Shown: piece by piece, positions 33,508 to 45,704 of the stretch
Numbering within the stretch: position 1 is the stretch's first letter
Layout: the number at the start of each line of letters is the position of its first letter
Assembly (NCBI GenBank): GCA_014529385.2
Contig: CM043968.1
Span: 30,227,013-30,291,012 of the forward strand
DNA: 64,000 nucleotides
Direction of reading: 5' to 3'
From: Adiantum capillus-veneris
Taxonomy: Eukaryota; Streptophyta; Polypodiopsida; Polypodiales; Pteridaceae
Position numbers and translations under genes: made by a program
The notes under the pieces: model-generated
Seen by the model: the letters and a program-made list of their open reading frames with translations, nothing else
What the model was told of the DNA's origin: nothing
Database searches by the model: none

Positions 33508-34240
33508 AGCAAATGTACAAATGTTTAAATGAACAGAGTTTTTGTCCTATAAGACTCCCTTTTTCTTTATAGTGCGCACATATTAATGAGTATGCATGCT
33601 TAGGATCATGTTTGTGGAGACGACGTCTCTCGAACACCAAGTAGAGCTTGTCACTCTAGTATAGAAGATTGATACGGACTAATGTGCAGACATGCTTGTG
33701 GTAGCTAACACTCTCAAGCACCAAATGGACTAGTCATCCATTCTAGAACAATGTTGTAGGGTAAAATAGGGATCCTCTTCCCGCTAGCAAACGGACTAAT
33801 GACTAGGCTTTATCATCTCTACCTCATAGTCAAGGACGACTATGAATTCAAAAGAGATGTAATCTCATAAGAACTAATATTTAATTCTCCTAAATGATTT
33901 TCTCATGTTACACTGGTCATATAATATGGGGAAGTGCCAGGGGAGAGAAAGCTAGGATATTGGTTAGGTTGCAGTCCGGTCACAGTAGGGATCCAAAGGA
34001 GGGAAAATAGGGATCCAAAGGGGGGACCATCTACAAAAGAGCAATGTGCAACAATGGGCTTCAAAGACCCTAAGGTTCAGCCCATTAAGACTTCCAAAAA
34101 TCTTAGGTTCCAAAATTAAATGAAATGTTCAATGGTCAAACTCTAGGTAAATTTGGATGCTTGTGTGAAGACTCAAAAGTCTTCCCACATCCCTATCAAG
34201 TAGGAGGCGAGCCATATTTGTAGGGAATGAGAGAGAAACA
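33508..34240 (+). repeat. 3' UTR and LTR remnant of the chromodomain gypsy copy
   Basis: 33508-33870 matches 59435-59783, including CACCAAATGGACTAGTCATCC. From about 33871 it follows the LTR start of the longer copy and then diverges quickly, with a short tandem repeat of AGGGATCCAAAGG near 33986-34025. Confidence 0.65.
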
Positions 34241-34299
34241 CACACACACAAGTTACTAGACCATTTAATGTTACACAACATGATTTTTTACATAAGCTA

Positions 34300-34990
34300 C
34301 TAAATCATACTTCATATCAGAATAACAAGTCAGCATTTGATAAAAAACAACATCTTTGCTCACTTTACTTTACATGCAATAAACACACTAATGGATATTT
34401 TGCTGAAGGGAATATCTAATGAGCATTGTTCTGCTTTTGGATCAAGCTTAATTTTTAGCTCATCCTACACTTGAGCATAAGCAATATATCCAAACACTTT
34501 CAAGTTTGATACATTTGGTTTTTCACCACAAAACATCTCTTCTATTGTCATATGATGCACTTTAGCAGTAGGGGTCAGGTTCATGATGGAAAAACGTATA
34601 GTAACAAACTTAGTCCAGTAACAATGAGGCATGTTCTTCTTATTTATCAATGCCCTAGAAACTTATAATATGTGCCTATTTTTTCTCTTAGTAAAACCAT
34701 TTACTTTTGGAGTACACGTACATGAGAACTGCCTCTAAATTTCATGCCTTTTCAGAAAGTCATTGAACTCATTGGAGCACTTTACATATTTTCCAATCTA
34801 TTTTTCAACCAAATCCTTGAAAGTTTGAAAGTGCATACACGTCACATTTTTTCTTCATAAAATAGACCCATACCCTCCTTGTATGGTCATCAATGAAGAT
34901 TACATTGTACTTGCATCCACCCATAGATGTAGTCTTTACCAGACCGCATACATTTGTACATATTCTATCTCTTGATTTTTTACTAAATTG
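34300..34990 (-). pseudogene. copia integrase fragment
   Basis: The minus frame 34650-34465 reads KKNMPHCYWTKFV ... NLTPTAKVHHMTIEEMF and KVFGYIAYAQV, homologous to the integrase at 6961-7269 (same family, more degraded). Flanking nucleotides to about 34960 also match the 7300-7530 region. It is a separate fragment of the same copia family. Confidence 0.75.
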
Positions 34991-35330
34991 ACTCAGGGTA
35001 ACCCTTTTTTTCTTAGAAATGCAAACTTCTTTGAAAAATCCCTCAATAGGTATGCCAAATATAATGGTGAGGTCCCTAGGGTCAATATCATTGGTGAGGA
35101 CAAGAAGGATGTGGATGTTTTTTTTAACAAGAGAGTAAGAGGTGAAAGGGAAATGGAAACTGAAGGGGAAACCAAAGCTTGCACAAGCAAGGAGAAGGTA
35201 TATAAAGGTAGCATGCAAAGACTGACAAGAGGATGATGTCATTGAATCAAGCAGGCAGACTTTCAGCTTGGGCATGGTCAACCAAAGTACAATTTGGTGA
35301 GTGATGTTCAAAAACATTCCATGGAAGGAA
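34991..35330. other. Unassigned segment between copia and LINE remnants
   Basis: A plus frame (34988-35236) and minus frames are open here but neither shows a recognisable domain. No call is made. Confidence 0.3.
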
Positions 35331-35399
35331 AATGAATATAACCTTCACTACCAGCAGTCTCCTCCATATTATCTGGAGATTATCTGATTGGTTTAGAAC

Positions 35400-36170
35400 A
35401 GGGCAAGCATCTTTGGCAGGAGCTCTCTTGGCATTACGATCAATACGCTTCACATGGATTTGAGCACAGGACTAGTGACATACTCAGCCAAAGGACAAAA
35501 TGGCCAATTTTGTGGCACTCGTAGCATGCATTGGGAAATGACGCAAATGATAGCTCTTGCTGAAAATCACCAAATCCACCATACTGAGATCGAAGAATTT
35601 GGGAATGGGCTTGTCCATATTCCATAGAATACAGTCCTTGACATCTAGTCTAGCTCTCATCTGTTGCTTTTTTGGAAGGAAGAGCACACACCCTAACATC
35701 AAGGCTATGGACTAAACATGATCATGAAGCCATAGGAGTAGGCTCTTGAGGTCACCTAAACAAGAAAGAACCGCATAATCTCATCCTCAAGGCAAAATTC
35801 TTGGGTCCATGGCATACCATAAGCAAATAATGAAGCCCCCTCCATGTATCATCAGATCCTTAATAGATTTCTCAGAAGTGTATGTCATAGCATAGAAGCT
35901 TTTACCAATAGCAGCGGTGTTGAATCTTGAACCTTCTCATTGACAATGTGAGCTGCCCAATCCCATAATCCTTGCAGCATCATTACCCATAAAATATAGC
36001 ACAACCAATATGGCACAGCATTCCGACAAACTCATCAAAGCCATGCTTGGACAGAATTCAACCTGCATTACAAAGCCATCTTCACCCTTCCCACGCTAAG
36101 CATATTGAGCCCGTGGAGCATATCTCTTGTAACTGAGTGCTCACTGAACGGGGATGTCTTTAACACCTTC
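35400..36170 (-). pseudogene. LINE ORF1-like fragment (DUF4283 / zf-CCHC_4 type)
   Basis: Minus-strand text ARLDVKDCILWNMDKPIPKFFDL followed, in a shifted frame, by FANACYECHKIGHF-like text (SFPNACYECHKIGHF) resembles the end of DUF4283 and the zf-CCHC_4 knuckle common to plant LINE ORF1 and related proteins. Upstream (to about 36170) blocks such as GKSFYAMTYTSEKS can be read. The frame is repeatedly broken. Confidence 0.6.
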
Positions 36171-36296
36171 TCCTCGCCACGTGCATAATAATAGGTGTCA
36201 ACCCCCTACTTTTTTTTCTTCGCTGCAAATGTAAATGATGCCTCCATATTTTGAGACTCCTCTTGAGTAAACATATTCACTTGGGACACACCAAGG

Positions 36297-36326
36297 CTCG
36301 CACACCCCACCACCAAGGTGTGCGAG
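36297..36326. repeat. Perfect 10-bp hairpin
   Basis: CTCGCACACC and GGTGTGCGAG flank a 10-nt loop. The surrounding 1 kb has no gene. Confidence 0.8.
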
Positions 36327-37470
36327 ATAAGACCCACGTTTAGGGTTCATGCCGCTCTTAAAAACACTATCACATGACTTCTAACACACCTCAATTAGAA
36401 TGGTTGCCAAATTCTTATATATTTTTGTAGAGATAACCTTTTTTATTTTTATAAAGGCCAAATGTTAGTGTTACAAATCAATGGAATTCCCTTCAAATAT
36501 TAGTTTCCAAGTCACACACAATTTATATACAAAAATTTCATACTTGATCACGTACTAAATAAGCGCATAGTTTTGGTCCTTAAAAGGTCTCCTCATAGAA
36601 TTAAGTCTATTCTAGTGCACCTTGACAACTACAAATGACATTTTATGTTGAAACCAAGAAATTGTGTACCTTTTTTAACTCCCTAACTCAGTTAAATCTC
36701 GTTGCTTTAACTCTATCTTGATTTTTTTATTGTGCAAAAACTCTTAAAAATCTTGAGTTCTCCATAAAAGCATTGAGACCAAGGTTTTAGGCGCCCCAAT
36801 TGTTATGTACCACGTACTTTTGATATATTTTTTTTATCTGCGTGGAAAGTTTGATATTTTTTGAGGTTTTGAATGCTTATGTCTTAATAATGAAAATGCC
36901 AAAGTTTTCTTTTAGACAGTTGTGAATATTTAAAATAATCCAATAATTGTTGCATATCAAAGTCCTTCTACTTGCCACCTTGAGTCCTCAATGAAAAGGG
37001 TAAGCGATGTATCACTTTCTTAAACTCATACATATATCAAAAAAATAATTTTCTTTATGTACAATAGTATGCTTGAAATGGCCATATCAAACACTTAGAA
37101 CTTTCCAGTGTTTTATATACTCTAAAGTGGTTTTATTTCACATGAAACTTTATTATCTATAGCACAATTGTGGAAAGGTCACATAAAATTGTTTGCAAGG
37201 TCGCTTAATTTTTTCTTGAGATTATAAAGTTGATCTCTTCAAAGCATCGATCGCATTCTTATGAGGGTCAACTTGATGAGTACAGTTCTTGATCATAGTA
37301 TATTCTAAAATTCAAAGTTATATTTTTTACAGGCCCTCTAACTAGCGTATTTAAGCATATCAAGAGGGTTTTCCTAAATACATTGTTTAATATAAGTAGA
37401 ATTAAATTTTAAATTTGTAAAAAAAAAGACACTGAATTGTCTTGTTATGGTACCAAACTAGTGTTAAACC
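36327..37470. other. AT-rich intergenic DNA, nothing recognised
   Basis: No frame, terminal repeats or element motif were noticed in this stretch. Confidence 0.4.
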
Positions 37471-37479
37471 TCATACCAA

Positions 37480-38235
37480 GGGCATTTACCAAGCATTAAT
37501 ACATGAGGCTGATTGGTTTGCCCCTTTGAACAAATAGTGGAAGAAACAATGGACGGAGGCTAGATGGGTTGAGTTCACCAAGAACACCAAGAACATTTGG
37601 AATCCACAATTGCCTCATTCTATGAAGTTATTTTTGTAAAAGGTACTATGGGGAGCCTTGCCGATAGGCGTCAAGATTCAAGCAGGGTCCAATAGATGTT
37701 CACGGTACAGATTGGCTAGTGAAGACCTTGCCCACCTTTTCATGGAATGCCCGGCTATTAGAGGACTAGTAGGAAAGATGTGCAAACGGATACAAAGAAC
37801 GTGGAAGATAGGGTTCTTCAAGAAGAATCTGTGCCTTAAGGGGAAATAGATTCAAAGTAGTGCACTTCTAATATGTACTCAAATTGTCAAATTGTGTTTC
37901 TCTAGTAATATATGAAAGGCCACGAAATGCGGTGTCTTTAATAGTGACCTCTCTGTGGCTAGCTTCTCAAAGATTGTACAAGAAAGTAAGGAGATAATAT
38001 ATGTGGTACATAAAAGGTATAACTCGGATGATTGGCTTAGGCCGACCCTCGCCATCCGGTCGAGCCATGCTATGTAAAAGATTAGGCTTTTGGTAACAAT
38101 ACAATACTCGATACTTTTGACTAAGCTTTGATGTAATCTTGTATCCCTTAAGGCTCGACATGAGCTTGAGACTGATTTGTATTTGTCTTGGTGACATTAT
38201 AATACAATCACTTACAATTGTGAGTTTTGCAAAAA
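37480..38235 (+). pseudogene. LINE 3' end: zf-RVT domain and 3' tail
   Basis: The frame 37658-37849 encodes a cysteine/histidine pattern near HLFMECP, preceded in another frame by VLWGALP; this is the zf-RVT region found after the RT of plant LINEs. It is homologous to 43400-43590. The 3' UTR ends near ACTTACAATTGTGAGT (38210-38225) and an A-rich tail. Confidence 0.75.
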
Positions 38236-38267
38236 CAAAAATCGATACACTCTCTTTATTCATAGTC

Positions 38268-38554
38268 TTTGGGAAGGCCATAGCGTTTCACTCCAACCCT
38301 CAAATTTCAACAGTGACCACTCACTACTTAAGGGTGGATTTACTTTGCATTTTGAAGCTCGTAAATAAATTCCCTCTATGTGTCGCCCGATGAAATTTTG
38401 TTTGCAAGTTTTCACAGAAATGATCTCCGACTTTGACATAAATGATCTCAGACCTTGGCATAAATGATCTTCGACCTCGGCGCTCAAAGCTTAACAATTG
38501 CATGCATGTGCCTGTGTTTTGTTTTTGTGCATGCGTGCACGTGTGTACGTGCAT

Positions 38555-38626
<72 letters not shown>

Positions 38627-38870
38627 ACTAAGCTCTCCTTGGCTAGAGAAAAAGAGAGAGAAAGAGAGGGAGAGGATGAGAGGGCTCTTTTCACACTAGA
38701 GAGAGGAAGAAGGGGGGGGGGGGGGAAGAATAATGCATTTACCTTACAATTAGTAATCGAAAAAGCGAAGATTAACAAAATCCGCAATCGAGAATAAAAA
38801 ATTGACCACATCGATATCTGTCGAATTGAGAATTGGCCAAATTGGGAATTGACATAATTAGGAAAATTTG
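38268..38870 (+). repeat. Dispersed repeat, copy 1 (inverted match at 45705-45880)
   Basis: Blocks TTTGGGAAGGCCAT, GACCACTCACTACT and GAATTGGCCAAATTGGGA match the reverse complement of 45705-45880 in the same order. Here about 430 bp of extra DNA with the GT/GA microsatellite separates the blocks. Confidence 0.75.
38554..38624. repeat. (GT)n(GA)n microsatellite
   Basis: About 12 GT units directly followed by about 23 GA units. Confidence 0.95.
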
Positions 38871-38879
38871 ATATAACGA

Positions 38880-40110
38880 ATCCAAGGTAAAAGGTGTGCA
38901 AGCCCAAGACACAAGCCGACCTCGACAAACAAAAAAGGCGAATGATGAGAGGCAACTCTAGCAACTCTCGCCTATTTTTGGAGGTTTTTATGCTAGATTT
39001 TTTTTAGCTTTACAGATGTTCTTGCCTTCGGGTTGACTTGGAATTCAAAGGTGAATCTTAAAACCTATAGGTGGGATTGCACTCAACTTAGATTTTTTTG
39101 AGCGCTAAAAGAAAAATTAGAAATTTTAAGGCGAATGTCAATTTTTTAAGGGGGTTTACACTACATCGAATTGAGTCACAATGCTTTTTTCCAAAAACTT
39201 GGAAAACTTACGTATGAGAATATAAAAAAAAAGTTTCTAGTTGAGCTTGAGTTGTATTAACCAGAGAAGATTACAAAGAGCTTTGACATATCCTTTGGAT
39301 AGGATTTTCAATGAAAAAATACATCAAAGGGGCGAAATCCCTTAACTATGCCTAGTTGTGTAGCTTGGAGTTTTGGTTCCTACTACAAAGAAGTTTCCAC
39401 TAGCATGTTTCTAGGACAGCATTAGAGTCCAGAGTTTTACTCTTTTCTAAATAAGTAACGCATTTCTAAACTACCATAAACCTCTCAGTACATTAGCTCT
39501 TACTATGTATATGTCCATTAGAAGATCCATAATGTCATTGTGTATGCAGCCGGTTGGGAAACTTTATTATATTTAAAGGATTTTACACTCAGTTTTTGTA
39601 ACTTTGTAGGTTTCCTCACCTTCAAATCTAGAATTTGGAGATAAATTTTAAAATTTGTAGGCAAGATTAATCTAAATTGAGGATTTTTTGAGCATTCGAC
39701 TATACTATGCTTTTCCCCAAAATTTTAGAGGCAAATTTACTTTATTTGAAGGTTTTTGCACTAAATTTTTGTGCACTTTTCAGATTCTTTAAACTTTAAT
39801 TTAGGTTCTTTAAGCTTTGTAGTTTCTTTGAACCAATGTTCGAGAAAAGTGTGCCTGAGCTTAGTCTTCAGCCATTTGAAAAATCAAAACAATTGGTTGA
39901 GGAAAGAGGGAGAAGGAGAAAATCTGCTTGAAAATAGTAAGAAAACAGAGTTAAATTAGATTATTTTAAAAAATTATCTCTTTGAATGTCATAAGTGGAA
40001 CCTTGTATGTTTGCAAAATTTATCATTTGGAACACTGCTTTGAACTTTGGATTTGCAGATATTTGGACCTCCAATTTAAAATTTAAGGTTGTGATGTTAA
40101 GCACTATTAT
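38880..40110. other. Non-coding, degenerate ~55-bp dispersed units
   Basis: No gene. Variants of a unit with AGGTGGGATTACACTAAACC and TTTTTTGAGCACTC occur near 39053 and 39648, with further ones at 40258 and 40524. Confidence 0.55.
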
Positions 40111-40114
40111 TCTT

Positions 40115-40310
40115 TTTGCAAAAAAAATTTGTTATTCTTTTTGCATCCATGGATCTTTTGGAGCATGGAGGTGTTGTATTTTTTATGTTGCTAATTCATT
40201 ACTACTCAATCTGACAAGTGAGTGCTAGTAAAAACAAAAAAATTAAAAATTGAAGGTAAATCTCAAAGTTTGTAGGTGAGATTATAGTAAACCTAGGTTT
40301 ATTTCTCCAA
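40115..40310 (+). repeat. Dispersed repeat block, inverted copy at 45515-45700
   Basis: TTGTTATTCTTTTTGCATCC, TTTGGAGCATGGAGGTGTT and TCTGACAAGTGAGTGCT match the reverse complement of 45515-45700 closely. Confidence 0.78.
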
Positions 40311-40884
40311 TTTTTGTGGATATCCTAACCTTCAAATTAAATCTTAGGAGTGCATGGTCCATCCTATGGAGAGAGAGAGAGAGAGAGATCCCCTTTTCTT
40401 GGTGCAAAATCCACTCTCTTTTTTTCTTTGCCTTGGTCTCCAACTGGTGGTCCCCCCTTTGAGCCCTTTCCGTATGTCACATGATAGGGGCCTCCAAAGT
40501 GCATTAGATATAGTTGAGAAAATTAGTAGGTGGGATTACATTAAACCTAGGTTTTTCTTGAGCACTCAGGTACAAAATAGTTTTTTGCTATCATAATGGA
40601 GATTGAAAAATTAGAGGAAGGAGAGGTCCTCCATGCATTGCCTTCTGGTTGATTTGCATGGCTTGTTGGATCAACGTCAAAATTGAGCTAGTGAGTCCCT
40701 GTTGGGTCGTCTTGCTTTCCATAGACACTTTAAAGAATCTTCAAAATTGCATGAAGTAATCTAGATTTTATGCAACTCCATTCTTTCCCAATGACCTCCA
40801 ATTGGACTACAGTTCCATTCTCCTCACACATAGGTGCACTCTCACACACACAAACCTCCACCCACACACCTACCTATTTATGAA

Positions 40885-40886
<2 letters not shown>

Positions 40887-40941
<55 letters not shown>

Positions 40942-40942
40942 T
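40887..40942. repeat. (GT)n(GA)n microsatellite
   Basis: GT tract followed directly by a GA tract, as at 38554 and 26115. Confidence 0.95.
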
Positions 40943-41486
40943 CCAATTGCTATGCTTTTCATGGTCGCAACAACGCATGGGTCACATATTAGTTTCAAAT
41001 GAAATATTGAATGGTGAGTTTAAGGAATGAAAACTCCATGAAAGTGGAAAGTCAAAAAGACTTTCCATCTCTATACAAAGAAGTGGTCGATTGTGCATTT
41101 CATTTTCTTTTCTTTTTTTAAAAAAAATCTTTCACCGTATACAATATAGGTATAGGTAGGCAGAGTTTGATTACACTATGTAACGTAGTGAATTTATTTT
41201 TGAACTACATAAGTAGTTCTTAGTAAAGGGTTGCATTATGGGTGCATCACTAGACCATTGGATAAAGCTTGCAAATTAGTGCCACACTACAAGCTAATGA
41301 TAATAATAATTTTTATTTTTTTTCAAATCCTTGTGAGAGGGTGTTGACATTTCTGTATCTCTCCTTCAAGAGGAGCATTGAGTATTGTCATTTTTTATGT
41401 TTTTAGAATATATTATATTCTAAAAAGTTCATTGTTGCACTTCTTTCCAAAAATTATAATATTTTATTGTGATACCACATGTTTTA
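40943..41486. other. No gene recognised
   Basis: AT-rich DNA without sustained frames; no terminal repeats noticed. Confidence 0.4.
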
Positions 41487-41827
41487 AAATCTCTCACAAG
41501 TATCACTCGGAGGATTGGTCTAGGACTACTTGTGCCTTGTTGTCAGCAGATGGAATGCTTAGGATGGGGACAAATCTTGGCCATCGGTAAGTAAAAGATC
41601 TCAGAATGACAAGAGTATGGGCGTTGTGTATTAAGGATGTGGAGGTGGGGGGTAGGGGTGGTTGCCCGAATAACCGTTGTACTTTTGATCCCTGGATGTT
41701 GTCATGGCTTAACATGAGCATGACAAAACCTTGTAATTTTTTGGGCTGCTCAATATAATCCACTCACAATTGTGAGTTTAGCTTTTTTAAAAATTTTAAA
41801 AAATTTTAAAAAACAAATCTCTCACAA
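41487..41827 (+). mobile_element. 5'-truncated LINE copy with 13-bp TSD
   Basis: The 13-bp repeat AAATCTCTCACAA lies at 41487-41499 and 41815-41827. Between them are about 315 bp of LINE 3' UTR ending in ACTCACAATTGTGAGT (41762-41777) and an A/T-rich tail. These are the marks of target-primed reverse transcription. Confidence 0.85.
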
Positions 41828-41999
41828 AAGAAGCCTCTTATTATGAAATTCTTCTCAAAAGCCTTACGTAGGTCAACTTTCCCCTTGTTTTTGAAGCCAT
41901 TAGAAATTGTTAAAAAATCATCCTTCAAAGATCTCTTTAGAAATTAAAGTCATGAAGGCACTTGAATTGGGCCTAGATGTTCCAACTCGTAAGTACCAT

Positions 42000-44085
42000 G
42001 TGTGCAGGTAGCCATTTGGATCCAATCAAAGGATTGTGGAAGACTTTGAGTTTAAAAGATCCATTAAGCAAGGATGCCCTCTTGCCCCTCTGCTATTTTC
42101 CATTAGATATTATCCTCTAGTAACACTTCTCAAAGATAGTGCTGCAAAAGGGAACATTCAAGGACTAGCTCTTCCTAACAACGACCATCTGTTGGCTAAG
42201 CTCTTTGCGGATGACTCTCCTCAAAGCGTGCCCTCAAGTCATCAGGAAGTCTTTAAAAATTGTGCAAACATATGCTCTTGGCTCAGGGTCCAAGTGTAAC
42301 ATTGAAAAGTCAAGATTGATCTCTCTCTGAGAATGACACATTTGATCCATCTTTGTGGACCGGGGAGATTGTGTCAAAAGGGGAGATCTTTTGGCACTTG
42401 GGAGCCCCTTTAGGGGTGGATATCAACCACAAGGAAAGATTTATATGGGTTATGGAGAAGGTAAGAACCAAGATGCGCAGGTGGGAGTATGTGCTTCTTC
42501 CCTCTCCGAGTAGAATTAAAGTCATGAACTCCTTTAAGCTCCCCTATATAGCTTTCAATGTCCCACTTCTTAAACTATCAAGCTGCAATTGGAAAGAGTT
42601 CTTGAAATCTATGAAGAGATTCCTATGGAAAAACACCACTAAAGACTCTACGCCTTGGAAATGGTCTAGCTCGGAGATAGTTGCGAGACCAGTGGAGCAA
42701 GGTGGTCTAAGGATTCTGAACCCTAGCATCCATGCGAAGGCCCAATGTGCTAAGTTTGTGTTGATAGTAACTAAGCAAGAGCAAACATGTGCCTTTATGA
42801 CCAAGGCTATGATGGAAAATTCAGAATTATGCTCAAAACGTGGCCAGTGGAAAGGGTTGGAAGTTCACGATAAGCTTTTTGCCCCGCATTGGGCCTCCTT
42901 AAACTTAGTGGATCGACATGCGAGCTCTTTAAAAAATTCAACAAGGCAACGGAGTATTTGGAGTGGGGAGAGCTGGCAGGTACTTTCACAAATCCATGAC
43001 CCATCGGTCCCCTTGGCTCTCTAAGAGTGTAAACATTTCTATGACCCCTTTTTGGAGGGAAGTTGCCAGACATATCAATAACAAAGGTATCAAATGTACT
43101 GGCTAGCTTTGGGACTACAATAGATTTTGCTCGAAAAGAATAGACCAACTAGATAGTCAATTTACCATCAATGGGATGGAAAGTTTGCTAATCAGCCTCT
43201 ATAGCCCTAGAACAGCTAAACATGGTATTTGCTAGGTGGTGCTTCCAGATTTGAGTGGAAAGCCTAGTAGTGCCCAAAGAACAGACACTTTTTGAAACCA
43301 CAAACCAAGGGAGTGTACTTCTCACTTATGTATTTGAAGGACCGGTTCTCTCTACTCAAGAAATTATGGGGCAAGCAATGGTCAAAGTCAAGATGGGAAA
43401 CAATTTTGAATAACATATGGCACCTGCATTGGCCGCATAGAATGAAGGTTTTTGTGTGGAAGGTGTTGTGGGGAGCCTTGCCGACTAGCATGAAGGTTCT
43501 CACTAAGGGAATTGGTCTCGATCATTGTTCACAATGCAGATCCGCTAGTGAAAACCTCCCTCATTTTTTCCAAGGAATGCCCATAAGTTAGTGGCTTGGC
43601 AAGAAAAGATTGCAAATGGGTTCAAAAAACCTGGAAAATTGATTTCTATAAGAATGATCTCTTCTTGGGAGGGAAAGTATATAAAATTCAAGCGCTTCTT
43701 ATCATTACAGAAGTAGTGATATTTTGCTACTTCCAACATGTGCGGAAGGCAAGGAATTGACACATCTTTGAGAACACCATTAAAACAACTAAATTCTCAT
43801 AGATAATCCAGCAAAGCAGGGGGCAATCATCGCCATTGGGAAGCAAACAAGATCTGATTAATGGAACAAGACCTTCAACACTGCTTTGACTAACATGCTA
43901 GGGTAAAGAAGCAGACTTCTCCCTTTCCTTGGGGTGGCTCCCCAGTTAGCCAGCGTAGTCATGTCTCGTGTTAATTGTAATGGCTCATCACAAGAATGAC
44001 AAAAAATTGTAATTTTCATGGTTGTGCTAATATAAGCCACTCACAATTGTGAGTTTTGCCAAATTAAAAATAAAAAAAATAAAGT
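42000..44085 (+). mobile_element. L1-type LINE, 5'-truncated and degenerate
   Basis: Contains RT palm, RT C-terminal region and zf-RVT in order, then a 3' UTR with ACTCACAATTGTGAGT at 44039-44054 and an A-rich tail to about 44085. ORF1 and endonuclease are absent. No certain target duplication was found. Confidence 0.85.
42036..43590 (+). pseudogene. LINE reverse transcriptase and zf-RVT
   Basis: 42036-42299 encodes SIKQGCPLAPLLFSI and KLFADDS, the LINE RT palm with the catalytic ADDS. 42353-43024 gives the post-RT region (FWHLGAPLGVDI, RIKVMNSFKLPYIAFNVPL, FLWKNTTKDSTPWKWSS, GGLRILNPSIHAKA). 43292-43591 holds WPHRMKVFVWKVLWGALPT and the zinc-binding SQCRSASENLPHFF. The three frames are offset by frameshifts. 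In live LINEs this protein nicks the target and copies the RNA in place. Confidence 0.87.
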
Positions 44086-44099
44086 CTTGTTCACCTTGA

Positions 44100-44340
44100 T
44101 TCCTACTTTCAAACAGGATTAATATCATTTCCCACTCGGATCGAACAATTCTTATTGTCATGACTTCAACTAGCTAATGGTGCGTAAGGGATCATATGTA
44201 ATGGCTTGCCTTTATTTGGGGCTTTGTAGCTTCTTGATGTATCGCACGATCCCTCAAGGCTCGGCACAAGCTTGAGAGTACTTTGTATATTGCTTTATGG
44301 AGAATTTAATATACATCCACTCATAACTATCAGCTAATCT
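44100..44340 (+). repeat. LINE 3' UTR fragment
   Basis: The phrase GATCCCTCAAGGCTCGGCAC, then CAAGCTTGAGA and CCACTCATAACTATCAGCT, is homologous to the 3' end at 38145-38225 (ATCCCTTAAGGCTCGACAT). A diverged copy of the same tail. Confidence 0.6.
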
Positions 44341-44689
44341 TGTCTTTGATTCGTTAAGGAGACTACTAATTTTGCACACATGGCTTGTGTGTGTATTGCT
44401 AGGTCCAAGATATCAATGCAGCCTTGGTCCTTGGGTTTCACATATTCCCATTTTCCCCAATGCCAAGTCATCATGTCTTTTGTGCTATTTTCCATAGGAA
44501 CCGTTTTTGGGTTTCAAAAATTCTTTACAATTTCATTTGGAGATTTTCAAAATGGGTGAGACAAGTGAAATGTAAGGAATCACAAAAGAGTTAATCACAA
44601 CCACTCTTTTGTGGAAGGGAAGAAGTTTATACTTTTACCTTCTCATCATGTTGTTCATTTTTTTTAGGACCTCCTCAAATCTTTGTTAT

Positions 44690-45440
44690 CTAAGATGTCC
44701 ACCCCTAGTGTCTCAACAAGATGTATGAACAACTTTCCTTTGATAAAATGGGGTAAATTTTGTGGCTACCTTGTAGGTTGTCCTGTGAGCCTATAAACAC
44801 TTCTCAAGGTTAGCTTCCCACTCCGTCTTTTGCTTATACACATAATTTGTAAGCATCTTGATGATATGTCCATTAGCACTCTCTTCTAGATCCTTGCATT
44901 GGGTGACAAGGTGAAGAAAACTGGTGTTGAATGCCCAACTTCTCCACTAATATGCGCACTAGCTTGTTTCAAAACCCTTGATCTCTACCAAAAATGAGCA
45001 CCCAAGGTACTCCAAAACATCAACAGAAACAACAAAAAACAAATTGCACCATAGTATGAGCATTCACCTTTTAACTGCCTTGGCCTTGACCCACATGGTA
45101 AGATAGTCAATGGCTATGAAGATGTACTTCTTACCTCTTATCGACTTTGGTAGATGGCATCCAAGCCCTACTTCTCAAAATCATTATGGGCTATGATAGC
45201 CCCCTGTGACTCGCCTACCGCTTGTCTTTCACCCATGGTTTGACATTCATGGCACGTCTTGCACCAATATTGCACATCCTACACAATAGATGGCCACCGA
45301 AAACCAGCTTTAAGAGTTTAAAAAAGTATCTGGTCCTTGCCCAGATGTCCGCTTTCATCGTGACACTGCTCCAAGACCATGCATATCTTCTATGTATAGA
45401 GCACCCTCCTCAACACTTTGTCTCGACCATATACCATATG
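44690..45440 (-). pseudogene. gypsy integrase relic
   Basis: Minus-strand text shows KKYIFIAIDYLTMWVKAKAVK (near 45150-45090), FGVPWVLI, LVRILVEKLGIQHQFSSPCHP (near 44960-44900) and TTYKVATKFTPF (near 44770). These are the integrase core blocks of a Ty3/gypsy element. HHCC-like text lies upstream to about 45400. Very degenerate; no LTRs found. Confidence 0.75.
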
Positions 45441-45514
45441 GCCTTCACCTATCAAAGTAATGTGTGAGCCTTTTGAACAACCCTCCTTCTTTGCAACTTG
45501 GCCAAACCCTCTAA

Positions 45515-45700
45515 CCTAGGTTTACTATAATCCCACCCAGTAATTTTGAGATTTACCTTTGATTTTTATCTTAAATTTTTTAAAGTTACCAGCACTCACT
45601 TGTCAGATTGAGTTGTAATGAACTAGAAACATGAGAAATAGAACACCTCCATGCTCCAAAAGAGCCACGGATGCAAAAAGAATAACAAATTTTTTTTTGC
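45515..45700 (-). repeat. Dispersed repeat block, inverted copy of 40115-40310
   Basis: Matches the reverse complement of 40115-40310 over about 180 bp and joins directly to the block at 45705-45880. Confidence 0.78.
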
Positions 45701-45704
45701 AAAA

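Larger units (their letters stand above)
32274..34240 (+). mobile_element. 3' part of a chromodomain Ty3/gypsy element
   Basis: Starts abruptly at GGGGCATAGAGG, which corresponds to 58186 in the longer copy at 50419-61204, and follows that copy through integrase, chromodomain, 3' UTR and the beginning of the 3' LTR (from about 33871). The left edge is the end of the other gypsy LTR at 32273, so this copy was cut there by insertion or deletion. Confidence 0.85.
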
